A program made the translations under genes and the position numbers. 64,000 bases of DNA from Zizania palustris. Its lineage: Eukaryota; Streptophyta; Magnoliopsida; Poales; Poaceae. A model generated the notes under the pieces. That model searched no databases. It saw nothing but the letters and a program-made list of their open reading frames with translations, and was not told the DNA's origin. This document shows positions 46,597 to 58,319 of the stretch, in pieces; positions within the stretch are counted from its first letter, which is position 1; the number at the start of each line of letters is the position of its first letter. The DNA lies in the NCBI GenBank assembly GCA_019279435.1, contig JAAALK010000287.1:62003144-62067143 (forward strand). The letters are read 5' to 3'.

Positions 46597-47778
46597 ATCT
46601 CCCCCTTGATGAGTGCATTGACAACCACATTCAAGTTCAGGAAAATTTAAAAAATTTCAGCACACAAGTGACCATAAAAAACTCAGAAAAGAGCCAAATC
46701 ATGTCACTTGATAAACGAATTTTCCTCCCCCTTTCTCAAAAGAGTAAAAAGCCCCTTCAGCAATAAAAACTCCCCCTGAGTTAAGTTTTCCCTTTGGCAG
46801 CAAAGAATCTTCTCCCCCTTTATGTCAAATGTTCTCCCCTTTTGAAAATTATACCCCTTGCGACGGAGAACAAAGCAAGTAAATTTCTCCCTCTTTGGCA
46901 ATGCAAGCATCAAGGAGCATGTAAAAGATGCAAAGCTTCGAAATGGGCAGAATTGCAAAGACATATGAAGCAAAAATATGCCAACAATATCACCAATGAT
47001 CATGGGCTCAGCTCATTTTAACATTCTCTAAAAGCATGATGAAGCATGTGATTTAATCATTTTTGAAATAAAAGCATCACCACTTAGTCAAGGAAGCTAG
47101 ATGAGTAAAAGTAAGGACCGCACAAAGCTAGTCAATTTCTACTCTAGACAGACAAGTCCAGTTCAAATGGAGCATGAAAAGCAAACTTGATAATCAATGA
47201 ATTTTCGTTGTTCTTTTCTTAGTGCCAGGGGTTATTTGTTTGTCCACCTTATACTTTCCAATCCGGCCAAGCCTAGGCATAAAGCCATAAGAAGCTTAAG
47301 GCAAAGATTTTGGTATACACTACACTATTCCAGTTCAGACCAATGTGCAATGGTAAGCAGTCTAAAATAGGGTAGTGTGACAAACAAACCCTCCTGGATC
47401 TTTTAATTTGAAGCATGCAAATCATGGAGTTTTTGATTTTAACCAAGGAACCAATTGTTTGGCATTTATGACTATCCATGAAAATGTAGAACAATTTTTT
47501 CAAGTTGCAATTTTTAGCATCCAAAGAAATGTATCTTGCTATCAAGCAGATAAAAGATAGCTAAAGCAGTCCTGCCTAAACATGCTAGATTCAAGACTAA
47601 GCAGTGAGCACAATTTGATGTTAAAAAGAAAACATCATGCACATGAATGTTTCAGATGAATTAAAAAAAGCTGAGCTGTCATGATTTCATGAATTATAAG
47701 CAGGCATATAAGTGCAAAAGATGTAAATGCAATTTCAACACAATTAGCAAAGACACATCCATCTAAAACAGCTCCCCC
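46597..47778 (-). other. PPT and non-coding spacer between pol and 3' LTR (element B)
   Basis: Polypurine tract TCAAGGGGGAGAT (46597-46609, minus strand) directly before the LTR, then ~1.15 kb without a credible reading frame. It is collinear with the spacer of element A and includes several further CCCCCTT/CCCCTTT blocks (46720-46890), purine-rich on the element's own strand. Confidence 0.7.
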
Positions 47779-50700
47779 TCACAAAATGCCGTAAGGGTGA
47801 CACATGCCAAGTTCCCCACACAAGTAAGCAAATCGAGAAGCATCGAGGGGTTTTGTAAAAATGTCGGCAAGCTGGTGTTGGGTATCAACATATTGAAGTT
47901 CAATATCACCCTTCTCATTGTGATCTCTGAGAAAATGATACCGCACATCAATGTGTTTGGTTCTGGAGTGCTGAACCGGGTTGTTTGCAATACAAATAGC
48001 GCTAGTGTTATCACAGAAAAGTGGAACACACTTATAATCTAACCCGAAATCTCGCAAAGTGGAGGTCATCCACAAAATCTGAGAGCAACAGCTAGCTGCA
48101 GCAACATATTTGGCCTCAGCCGTCGATTGTGCAACACTAGACTGTTTGCGGGAGGACCAGCAAACCAGTGAAGTACCCAAAAAATGACAAGTACCAAAGG
48201 TACTCTTCCTATCAATTCTACACCCAGCAAAATCCGCATCGGAATAACCTCGAAGACATAAAGATGAAGATGCTGAATACCATATGCCAAATTCAAGGGT
48301 GTGTTTGAGATACCTTAAGATGCGCTTAACCGCTTGGCGGTGCGAAGCTCATGGTGAAGCCTGAAAACGAGCGCACAGACACACAGCGAAGTGTATGTCC
48401 GGCCTCGTAGCAGTCAAGTAGAGGAGGGAGCCGATCATGCTTCGGAACTCCTTCTGATCAACGGCTTCTCCATCTTCGTCAAGGTCCAATGCTACGGATG
48501 TAGCCATTGGAGTGGCGAGGGGCTTCGCATCGGACATGTCAAACTTCTTGAGCAGGTCCTTGTTGTACTTCGTCTGGTGGACGAAGGTACCTTGTTTGCT
48601 TTGCTTGATTTTCAAACCAAGGAAAAAGGTGAGTTCACCCATCATGGACATTTCAAGCTCACTGCTCATGGTATCTGCAAACTCGGCAACCAAAGCATGA
48701 GAAGAGCCACCAAAGATGATATCATCCACATAAATCTGAACTAGGAGGAAATCTTTGCCATGCTTGAGAGTAAACAAAGTTTTATCAACAGAGCCCATCA
48801 AATACCCTCGCTCAAGTAGAAAAGACTTAAGTCTGTGATACCACGCCCGAGGGGCCTGCTTGAGTCCATAAAGAGCCTTATGAAGTTTAAGGACTTTATG
48901 CGGGTACTTGGGGTTTTCAAAACCAGGAGGTTGTTTTACATAAACATCTTCACCTATGAAGCCATTAAGAAAAGCACTTTTGACATCCATTTGATAGAGT
49001 TTGAATCCTCGGGATGTCGCAAAGGCAAGCAAAATCCTAATGGCCTCAAGGCGAGCAACAGGTGCAAAAGTTTCAGTAAAATCAATCCCTTCTAGTTGAG
49101 AAAAGCCCTGAGCTACAAGTCTAGCCTTATTTCTAACTATAGTCCCATCCTCCCCTTGTTTGTTTTTGAAAATCCATTTTGTTCCAATGAAATGAACATT
49201 TGGTGGAGGATCAACTAAAGTCCAGACTTGGTTTCTCTCAAAATTTTCAAGCTCTTCATGCATGGCATTGATCCAACTAGAATCAGAAAGTGCATGACTA
49301 ACATCTAAGGGCTCGAAAGAAGCAACAAAAGCAGCATTAGTGAAATGGGCATGAGAACGTGTTACCCTTTGATCAATCTCACCAATGATCTGCTCGGGAG
49401 GGTGCATCCTTTGAACATGGTGTGGAGCCTCGCGGCGGGATGCAGTCTCCCCCTCAACTTGTGCGTTGGAGTGGTCCAAGATGACCGATGTTGAGGTAGT
49501 CGCTTTAGGACCTCGTGTCGAAGTAGTCGAAGCGGGGTCAGCTTCGGGGGTTGATGTCGAGGGTAGTAGGGGTTCATCCTCGAATTCTCCAGGATCTTCT
49601 TCTTCGAATAAGGTCTGTTCCATGTCGTGTTCATTTGCCTGTTCAAAAGCAGAACTAACAGAGGGGGTTGATTCATCAAAAGTCACATCACATGACTCGA
49701 TGACAGTGTTAGTTTCCAAGTTATAAACACGATAAGAATGACCATGAGTAGTATAACCCAAAAAGATCCCGTCAGAAGATCGCGACTCAAATTTATCCAA
49801 ATTACCACGTTTTAGGATAAAGCAGCGACAGCCAAAAACTCGAAGATGAGTTACCTTGGGCTGTCTCCCAAAACGCAGCTCATAAGATGTCAAATTTAAA
49901 ATTGAGCGCAAGAAGATTCGGTTTGAGATGTAACAAGCAGTGTTCATGGCCTCAGCCCAGAATTTCCTAGGAGTCCTATGCTCATCAAGCATCGTCCTAG
50001 CCATCTCAACCAAAGTGCGGTTCTTTCTCTCAACAACACCGTTCTGTTGAGGAACCCGCGGAGCAGAGAATTGATGTTCTATGCCATGCTCCATACAAAA
50101 GTTAACAAAGAGACTATTTTTGAACTTGGTGCCATTATCACTTCGAATGAATTTCAATGCACCTGGGAGTTCAGTAAAAAGTCTCAAGGCCAAGCTCCGA
50201 AAGTGTGAAAACACTTCATCCTTGCTGGCAAGAAAGAAGAGCCAAGAGTAGCGAGAGAAATCGTCGACAATTACTAGAACATACCACTTGCCGCCTAAAG
50301 AACTAACCCGAGAAGGACCTACAGTGTCCATATGGAGAAGTTCTCCGGGTTGTTCAGTCATCACTGTGGTGACTGGCGAATGCGAAGCAGCAATCATTTT
50401 TCCATGTCGACAAGGAGCGCAAACTAAGTTCTTCTCAAACTTGAGCTTGGGCAATCCTCAGATCAGACCTAGGGCGCTCAGACGAGCGAGCAACTCAAAG
50501 CTCATATGCCCTAGTCTCCTATGCCACTTCCAAATCTCAGAAGTCGAATGTGCAACAAGGCAGTGAGAAGAACCAGATGATTATGAAAAATCAGCTCCAA
50601 AAACTCTCCCAACTCTAAAAATCTTACACACCACAACGCCATCAGAATTGAGCACTTGCGAAGTATCGCGATGAAATCGCACTTCGAAGCCCTCATCAAG

Positions 50701-50946
50701 CAACTGAGATACAGACAGCAAATTGTATCCCAAGTTTTCAACCAAAGCAACATCTTTGAGAGTGAAGTTCGAATTAATTCTTACCACACCTTTACCTTTC
50801 ACTCTACTCCTTCGATTGTTTGCGAAGGTGATATGTTCCCTTTGCTTGGTTGTGGTGAGGCTGGAGAACCATGCTGCATCTCCGGTCATGTGGCGCGAAC
50901 AACCGGAGTCCATGATCCACGTGCCCTCCAAGCCTCGACCCGTCGC
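47779..50946 (-). pseudogene. Copia pol of element B, nearly intact
   Basis: A single minus-strand frame from the gag/pol TAG (50947-50949) to TGA 47779-47781. Protease WIMDSGCSRHMTG; integrase zinc region WHRRLGH...CAPCRHGK; integrase core with VIVDDFSRYSW, SDNGTKF and QQNGVVERKN; RT with GTKWIFKNK, DVKSAFLNG and YVDDIIFGG; RNase H with TATRPDI, SDADFAGC, AEAKYVAA and DNTSAI; C-terminal QHQLADIFTKPL. Three internal stops: TAA 50581-50583, TGA 50458-50460 and TGA 48349-48351. Element A keeps CGA at the positions of both TGA codons, so these fit C-to-T change at CpG. It is the best preserved pol in the window. Confidence 0.9.
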
Positions 50947-52525
50947 CTACACACGATAAGAATGTCTCGATCGCTCAGTGCTGGGGTGAGTGAAAAAATG
51001 ACGAGGCATCCAGCACTGAGTGACACGAGTAGTAGGCGCAGTAAAAGTAGACGGTCTACGCACAGGAAAATCGAAACGATGCAAAGTGCGAGGTCTACCT
51101 ACATGCTGTGAACGAACAACATGTCGAGGTCTCCTACTCTGACGAGGTACAAATCTGCTAGTCCGAGGTCTACCACCATATGGAACATGGTGAACACCTC
51201 GAGGAGCAAAACCTCTCCGAGAAGCACGAGGAGCCTCAAAAGCAGGACGATAGTACATCTCAGACTCATGCATACCTAAAGATGGGTAATGCATGTCCTG
51301 GTAACTCATCGCCTGAGCGCGTCGCTCATCCTTGATGCGACGAAAACAGAACCCAACCAAATGACCCGCCCGCTGACAGTAGGAAGAGTGAAAAACTCTC
51401 CTGGGGTCACTCTCATGGGTCACAGGAGCAACTCTCACAGGCTCCTTGGGTTTTCTCTGAGTGGTTTTCTTGGGAGGATTTTTCTTTGCAGGAGGTGTGG
51501 TTTTCTTTGGTGGATGGGTAGGCTTTTTGGCTGATGGGGTGTCCAACAGAGCTCTCTCTTTCTCTAGGGTGGTGGGAGAGGTAAACACAGTTTTGGTCTT
51601 ACTGTCTGAAGGTATCCTCTCAAAACCCAAACCTAGAGCTACCCCTGCTCTGTCAGCACACAACTTGGTCTTGGCCAAGAGCAAATCCATCCTACCCTTT
51701 CTCTCAATGCATTTATTAACCACGGAAAGGAGGTATTCATTTTCGGACATGAGGTTTTCAGCTCGCTCTCTAACAGTGCCTAGCTGGTCCTTAAGGGTGA
51801 TGCAAGTGTCACACACAGGCTGCACATCCTTAGAACTACCGGCCCTCTCCAAGCTAGCCTCCAAATCATGAACATGTTTATCACGTAAATTGATGCTCTC
51901 GCGTAATAAAGAACAGTTCATGCATTCAATAATATCATGAGGTCTAGAATCCACCTCCAAAAGTTGCTTCTGTGCAGTCTCAAGCTCAGAAAGAGTTTGA
52001 GCATGAACATAACGCAACTGAGCAAGCTCACTCATGACAACAGAACAAGACTCACATTCAGCATCATCAAATTTAGACTTAAGCATGGCATATTCAGTAG
52101 AAACATTTTCTAGCCTAAGTCTAAGGTCTTTTCTTTCTCTAGCGGCTTGCACAAGTAATCTATCCTGACCAAGTACTACTTCATTCAGCTCATCTAATTT
52201 AATTAGTAGCTGGTCAGATGATAGGTTTACCTCAGATGAGTCAAGCTCATCGCCGCTGTGATCGTTGTCGGCCATGAAGCAAAGGCCGGTGAAGTCTCTT
52301 CCCTTCTTGTCCTTCTTGTCCTCCTTCCTTGGGGACTCCTCCTCCTCAGAGCTCGACTCCTCAGTTGAGGACGTGTCGAGAGGTGCGAGTCTCAGGGATG
52401 GAGTATTGTGAGTCCACAATCTCCCAAATTGCATTTCCTTGGCTTAACAAGTAAGCCTCCATGCGCACCTTCCAGTATGCAAAATCTGTCCCATCGAACA
52501 GAGGAATTTTACTGCCTCTATCCAT
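50947..52525 (-). pseudogene. Copia gag of element B with an out-of-frame central deletion
   Basis: The N-terminus (ATG 52525, about 48 residues) is joined near 52380 to the acidic STEESSSEEEE region, removing the rest of the Gag core and the zinc knuckle. The two sides are in different frames. From 52380 down the frame is open to TAG 50947-50949 and includes FMADND, the CMNCSLL repeats, the coiled-coil-like region, a Lys/Pro-rich segment (KKTTPPAKK) and an Arg-rich tail. The missing part survives at 43585-44514. Confidence 0.85.
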
Positions 52526-52575
52526 GTCGCCAACAGATCACAAAACCGGTTAAGGTCAACTGGTGATCTTAACCT

Positions 52576-52587
52576 GCTCTGATACCA
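52576..52587 (-). other. Primer-binding site, right copy of element B
   Basis: TGGTATCAGAGC on the minus strand, identical to 44565-44576 together with its flanks. Confidence 0.87.
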
Positions 52588-52589
52588 AT

Positions 52590-54607
52590 TGTTGGACCGG
52601 AAACGGCGACCAGAGGGGGGTGAGTGGGAGCTTTTAAAAATTTCAGGCTAAAAACAGCCTTCGGTTTTAAAACTGTCTTCTGCGGAACAGGCTTCGAACA
52701 CTACCTTCGAAGGTCTGGTTCGGAGGTACTTCGACAGCTCCGAGCACAGGCTTCGCAGGAGCAAAAGTTTGAAGCCAAGAAGACTTCTCTCCACTAACAA
52801 CCCTCGAAAATCTACTCTGCTAAGTCAGTGCAGGCTCCGCACACGGGGAGCTTCGAGCAAGCTTCGCACTTCACCCTTCGCAAGAGTGGACAGCCCTCTG
52901 AGGACTTCGACCAAGTACTTGGCAGCAACAACTGGTGCTGGGCTTCGTACACGAAGGTCTAAACGCACACAAATGGACTACGCTAAGGGCTTCGACACAA
53001 GAAGCAAAATGGGCCTCGATCAGGGCTTCGCTAGTAAGCAGCGAGGTCTCACCTCCTGTTACACAGAGCGAACGCACACTGACAAAACACACTTCGCACA
53101 GAAACAACCTACGCCTCGACAGGCTTCGGTGCACTACAACAAGCGAGGTATGTAACGCGAGCTCAAGCAAAAAGCACAAAGAAGCAGAGCTTCGCCGCTT
53201 GAACAAGGAACACAAAATGAATTGAACTCTGGATGAATACAACGAGGTATGTGGCTACAGGAGCTCAACAGTAAATGCTCAAAGTGTTAAATGTTACCTA
53301 CCGAGCCCCCATATTTATAGCCCACAGTTCACCCAAAGGAAATGACTACACTACCCCTAGGGTTTACAAAGGATTTGTCTCTACAGAACTAAGGGGTACA
53401 AAAGGTAGTCCACCTTTATTCTGGAGGCTTCTCTGTCAGCTTTGCAGAGGGGACAGTGTCAGCCTTTTACAGAACAGACAGTGTCAGCCTTTGTAGTCTT
53501 TGACCTTCTGGAGCCTCCCTTCGCACGCGAGGGTGCGGTAGCTTCGGCGAGAAGCCTTGAGCCAGACGGCCTTCGCTTCGCCGAAGATAGCCTCCGATAC
53601 AGTGACGGTTTTGAGCCGAAGCCGTCAAAGCCCTTGGGCCTTCGCACCAACACCTCCGGAGTGGACCACCATGGCTTCGCAGCTTCACCTAGCTCGAACT
53701 CCGTCAGTCCGTGTACCGAAGCAATGCAGGCCGAAGCACCTCAAGTCAACCATGCTCCGGAGCTAGCCTCGCTCCGAAGCCTTCCTCCCTCCGAAGCCCC
53801 ACCTTCGGAGTACCACCCTTCGAAGTCCCTCCTTCGTCCAAGGCCTCCGCATGAAGCATTCCATTAGCACTTCGTCGCAGTGCCTCTCCCCGAGCACACT
53901 CCTCGATGAGCCTCACCCGGACCATGCCTTCGATGCGCCTCGACTTCTGAGACCTTCGTCGGGTACCTTCGAATGTCTCCCTCCAGAGCACACTTCGTAT
54001 TCCTTGCCTCCGCAGAGGACTTGATCCATCCAACTCTGAAATCACTCCTTCCGGAGTACCTTCGAAGTGCCTCACCTCCGAGAACTTTGTCCCGGAGCAC
54101 CTTCAGCCGGAGCCACGCTCCGCACTCTCTGCCTTCACCTGGCACGCCTCGACCCGAGGACCGACCCGGACCACCTTCGCAGCCACCGTGATGGAGCTCC
54201 CCGCTCCCCTGGCATCAAGCCTCCCGCTTGACCCAGGTTCACCTGCTACGAACCTTGTCCGTCGCCTCCGAAGTCCCTGCGCACCACAGACAAGAAAACA
54301 AGTGTATCCAGTACTCCGGAGACCTCTCCGGGTTAGCAACCTCCGGCACACACTCCGGTGTACCGCCCAAAGTACCGAAGCCTTCGGTACGAACCCAGTC
54401 ATCGTGCACTGTCGGACCCCTCCGACAAGCACACTCCGCTGCAACAGCTGCAGCAAGCAAACACCGAACACCCTTCGGTGAAACCACCTCCGAACACCCT
54501 TCGGAGGTCCAACCTCCGAACCCCCTTCGGAGGTACCCTTCGAACAGAGGGTAAAAATCCTGTCAATCACTCATCACAAAACACCGAAACCAACCCTTGG
54601 TTTCTCA
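52590..54607 (-). repeat. Right (5') full-length LTR of element B
   Basis: 2,018 bp. TATA box at 53312-53319; stem-loop row at 54372-54533. It ends TCTCA, followed by the target duplication GTTTA. Confidence 0.92.
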
Positions 54608-56217
54608 GTTTATTTTTCACAAAATATTCTTACAAAATAAATACATAAAAATCCCTTTAGGAATAAATTCATAACTCAATAAATAAATCAGGAAAACTCC
54701 TAAAATTTAACCCTTAATATTTTTCAACATAACTTCAGAATAATAAGGCTTAATTCCCCTTATTTAAAATCATAAACTTGTATGTTTATATTTTGTGATA
54801 TTTTGATTGTTTATTGAACGTTGTATTTAATTTTTCCGTATCGAGAAGACTACGACATCGTCAAGGATCCGGAGTATTACGTCGAGGTTCCACCGTCGCC
54901 ATTTACTGAGCAAGGCAAGTCACAACCCCCATTTTGATCATAATTGAGCCCATGTTTTAATAAATTGTCGCTATAACTCATAGGATAATAATGCATTAGT
55001 CTAAACTCAAGCCTTAAATTATATTTATTAGATCCCCGTCCTTGTGTGTAAACCCAAGCCATGCTTATTGAGCCTAAACTCCTTGTCACTCTACAATATT
55101 ATATTAGTTAGTGTCCAATGTACCGATACAACTGCTATAGGATAAAAGAACGAGCCGTAGATAGTTGGATTCTGCTATATCAATTTTCCCCATTATTCTC
55201 GTCTCTGGATTCTGTTGGAGTTGGCTAAGTTATAAGTATGGTGGGTTCTGGGTGCAAGCTAGGGCATTTGTTGGTCACACCTAGGGCACTATAAGGACCG
55301 GTCTGCGGGATCTGTTGCAAAGCACTTCCGTAATAACCACAAGTCTAATGGGTAAGTCATAACTGGAGGTATAGATCGTACCAACTTGAAGCACCATAGT
55401 GGAGGTGGCAAGGGGCAACCTGCGGGTGACTTGTACCGACGAGGCTCAAGGGGGGTATGGTGTTGGCTCGACGCGTCGGGGCACCATATGAAACCCATAA
55501 GAGGGTGATTATCGAATTGGTACGTTCCATACAGAATGTTTTGGCACGAGTTCCCATGGTATGGGTCATCTCGTTACACTTTGGTGTATGGGATGAGTGC
55601 GTGCCTTGTGGGTACAGTAGTACACCTTTGATCAAAGTTTAAATCTTTTCGAAAAGCCGAGCCCACGATCAAGGGCGAGTTGTGTGACTTCTCGCGGTTA
55701 GTTTACTATTGCTTGAATGTTTGTGTTATTAATGGCATATAAGGACTGTTGAGCGAGGGTGGGCTGACTGTACCCCTCGAGTTAGATGTGATGCATTACA
55801 CATGTTTAATTTTCTGTACTAATAACTTGCTCACATTTAATTCTTTACAATTATGCCCTTCCGCAAAATTAGACACTACCTTCCTTTTTATTACTCTACA
55901 TTATATTTGTGTCCAGTGTCTTGCTGAGTATGATTGTAGTCACCCCCATTGACTTACACCACCAGAGCCTATCTACTATGAGGAGGATGAAGGTTTGGAG
56001 TAGCAACCCAGTCAAGGCGAGACTGGAAGGAGGCGTTCATCTAGGACCCTTATTTTATAGTTTCTCTTTACTTTAACACTTTTGTACTAATATGGTCTAC
56101 GAACCATGAATGCTTGCCGTATTGTACATGGTCGTGTGATGAACGTCTTGTTTTTATTGATTTTCTATGGAATTTCAATAAAAGTCCGGATTTATTAAAT
56201 TTGGGCATTACACCCCG

Positions 56218-57436
56218 ACCTTGTAATTTTAGTTTTTAGATGAGTAGCTTGCCTCCCACGTGCGGATTCCCCTTGGCCATTTCCTTTTCGGAGCTACCTA
56301 TCGCCTTCTTCACCTTGTATCGGCCAACCTAAAGGTCCTTTGTGGTTCCTCCAGCTTTGGCTTAATGTCTACACGACCGATTTTATTAGAGGGACTCCTC
56401 TCTCTTGATCATATTTTCCTGCCAATTTTCCAGAATCAGTCGTTCGTACATATCACCACTGCTCTTCTTTGAGCGAGGAGGCGGCATTTTTTCCCACTTT
56501 TCCTTTGTCCCCAGTGGCTTTGGCCACTTTCTTCAAAAGCTTCTACCTTGGGTTCTCCGATCGGACCACTTGGTTTCCCTTCAGATATTACTCGGAGTAT
56601 GAACGTTCATCAGCTGGTTCTATCCGATGTGTCCTGGGATGAGGAATCCCTTCGTATATTTTCATCCGCAATCCTTCCTTGCTCGCTTCCCATCAACTTT
56701 ACTGATGAGCGTCCTCGATAGTGCTCCTACAAGTTCTACCATCCATCAGTCTCCGTAAGGCAACTAGGTTTTGGTCAACTTCCACCACATCTCTTCTTCG
56801 TCGATCAAATTCAATCTCATGGGATAATCAAGAGTGCCTTGGAGTGGGAACGCCTCTCCCATATGACTGATGGGATGGTTGTTGGTAACCTTATGTCCTG
56901 GACAACCTGCTAGGTGTCCTCCGCCATTTTCCACTGATGGTGGAGTGAAGTGAAGCAGCACATCTTCAATCATTCCTAGCTGATTTATCAGGAACAACTT
57001 TACCTCAGCGATGCTGACGTGGGGTCCAAGGTAGATACTTTGACTCATCTTATTGTTTATTTTCACCGCCTTCCTTTATCTGACTTAATTCTGCCTTTTG
57101 CAGAAAGATGACCTTGATGCTCTCTTGATGAGTTCCACTGGTCGACCGATACAATATGGACCAGTATCAGCTGCAACGAACTTGGGTGCCGATGCTCTAC
57201 CCCCACGGCGTGGCTAAATGGAGGGTGGTCTTGAGGTCGTCTGCCATGCCATTGGATAATGATCGACGGTGGGTGGAGGAATACAATCTAATATTGGTGA
57301 TGAAGAAAGCTCGGATGAAGATCACCGGGAAGGCAGGTGTTGTGACCTCTTGCTCAGCCTTGGTCGGAGAGAACAAGTGCTAGCTCGCCAATGTCGTCCG
57401 TCGAAGCCGCATCTGCCGAAGTTCGGGCTGCCTTTG
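56218..57436 (+). pseudogene. Plant mobile domain reading frame, 3' part
   Basis: Continuation of 25866-26607 after the gypsy insertion, initially in the same frame (three early stops, then RIPLGHFLFGATYRLLHLV). One frameshift later it reads LWFLQLWLN. Further on, YKFYHPSVSVRQLGFGQ matches the conserved end of PMD domains. Several more stops occur. The reading is lost at 57437, where an inverted gypsy LTR begins. Confidence 0.62.
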
Positions 57437-58319
57437 TGTCACGCCCAAAATTTAAAAAAATTGGGACTTTATTGAAATTCCAAAGAAAATCAATAATAAC
57501 AAGATGTTCATCACATGACATTGTCAATACGACAATCATTTATGGTTCACAGACCACATTATTACACAAACATCAAAAAGAACTAGTAAAATAATCTTCG
57601 GGATGAACATCTCTTCCAGGCTCGCGTCCTTGACTAGGTCGCTACTCCAGACCATCCTCGTCATAGTAGACCGTCTTTGAAGGGGGTTTTCAATGGGTAT
57701 GAGTACAAAAGTACTCAACAAGCCACCGAGAATGAAACAATAATGCAAGGTTATAGCAAAGGAAGGTAATGCCTTAAAGTGCGGAAAAGTACATTTTTAT
57801 GATGAAGCTTTTAATGTAGTCAAGTTTATTCGTACAGAAAATTAAATCATGAACAATGCAACATCTTCTATCTCGAGGAGTACAGTCAGCCCTCCTCGCT
57901 CGACATTCCTTATATGCCACATCATCATGCAACACTTCACAAGTATAAACTAACTGTGGTATGTCACTCAACCCACCCTTGACAATGGGCTTGGCTTTTC
58001 GAAAAAATTTAGAATCTGATCAGAGGTGTACCACTGTACCCACAAGGCACTCGTTCCTGCACACCGCAGTGTGTCCAAATGACCCAAATCACAGGAACTC
58101 ATGCCGAAACCTTTAGCTTGAAGCGCTCCAACCCAATGACACACACTATAGGTTTCATCAGCGAGTCAGCGCACTGGACCAATGTCGCGCCCCTTTTGTG
58201 CCACATGGTACAAGTCACCCGCAGGTGCTACTTGCCCCTCTCCACATAGTGCCTCGAGTTGGAACGTCCCATACCTCCAATTAAAACATACCCACTAGAC
58301 TTGTGGTTGGTACGGAAGT
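57437..58319 (-). mobile_element. Truncated gypsy LTR, inverted relative to the main element
   Basis: TGTCACGCCC... is the reverse complement of an LTR end related to ...GGGCATTACA of the main gypsy element. Shared landmarks include the GTACAGTGGTACACC and CACTCG...GCACAC regions and the ACCACAAGTC block (near 58303). It is clearly more diverged than LTR1 versus LTR3. It is cut at 58320 by a copia-type LTR. Confidence 0.78.

Larger units (their letters stand above)
43417..54607 (-). mobile_element. Compound Ty1/copia element B (SIRE/Maximus-like), three LTRs, inserted in gypsy LTR3
   Basis: The target duplication GTTTA lies at 43412-43416 and 54608-54612, and gypsy LTR1 is uninterrupted at the same place (near 27690). 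Read on the minus strand: LTR (54607-52590), PBS, gag with a large deletion, pol, spacer, PPT, LTR (46596-44579), PBS, gag fragment, then a 168-bp terminal LTR remnant ending at 43417. The two full LTRs are both 2,018 bp and differ by roughly 1% by eye. This is the same plan as element A, but with its own breakpoints. Confidence 0.92.
26613..56212 (+). mobile_element. Ty3/gypsy chromovirus (Tekay/Del-like) with internal tandem duplication
   Basis: Structure: LTR1 (26613-29298), internal domain 1, chimeric middle LTR (34965-36203), internal domain 2, LTR3 (41870-56212, interrupted by copia element B). The 5-bp duplication CCCCG on both sides shows that one insertion event set the outer ends. 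Each internal domain has an extra ORF before gag, then a single gag-pol frame ending in a chromodomain. The extra ORF resembles the arrangement known from rice RIRE3/RIRE8. The two copies, offset by 6,905 bp, differ at about 20 positions. Both carry many identical premature stops. Confidence 0.95.
41870..56212 (+). repeat. LTR3 of the gypsy element (split by copia element B)
   Basis: LTR sequence runs 41870-43416 and resumes at 54608-56212. Without the insert and its 5-bp duplication it is about 3.15 kb. It keeps the GC-rich segment missing from LTR1 (about 42140-42610), the TATTTAAG box (42625-42632) and the hairpin. The 3' part has roughly 30 differences from LTR1 in about 420 bp by eye. 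Confidence 0.92.

Noticed and set aside
45431..53867. Long open frames inside the copia LTRs (for example 45431-46153, 53442-53867, 10889-11362, 23427-23900)
   Set aside because: They follow from GC-rich, TTCG-repetitive LTR sequence, change between copies, and have no start context or domain.
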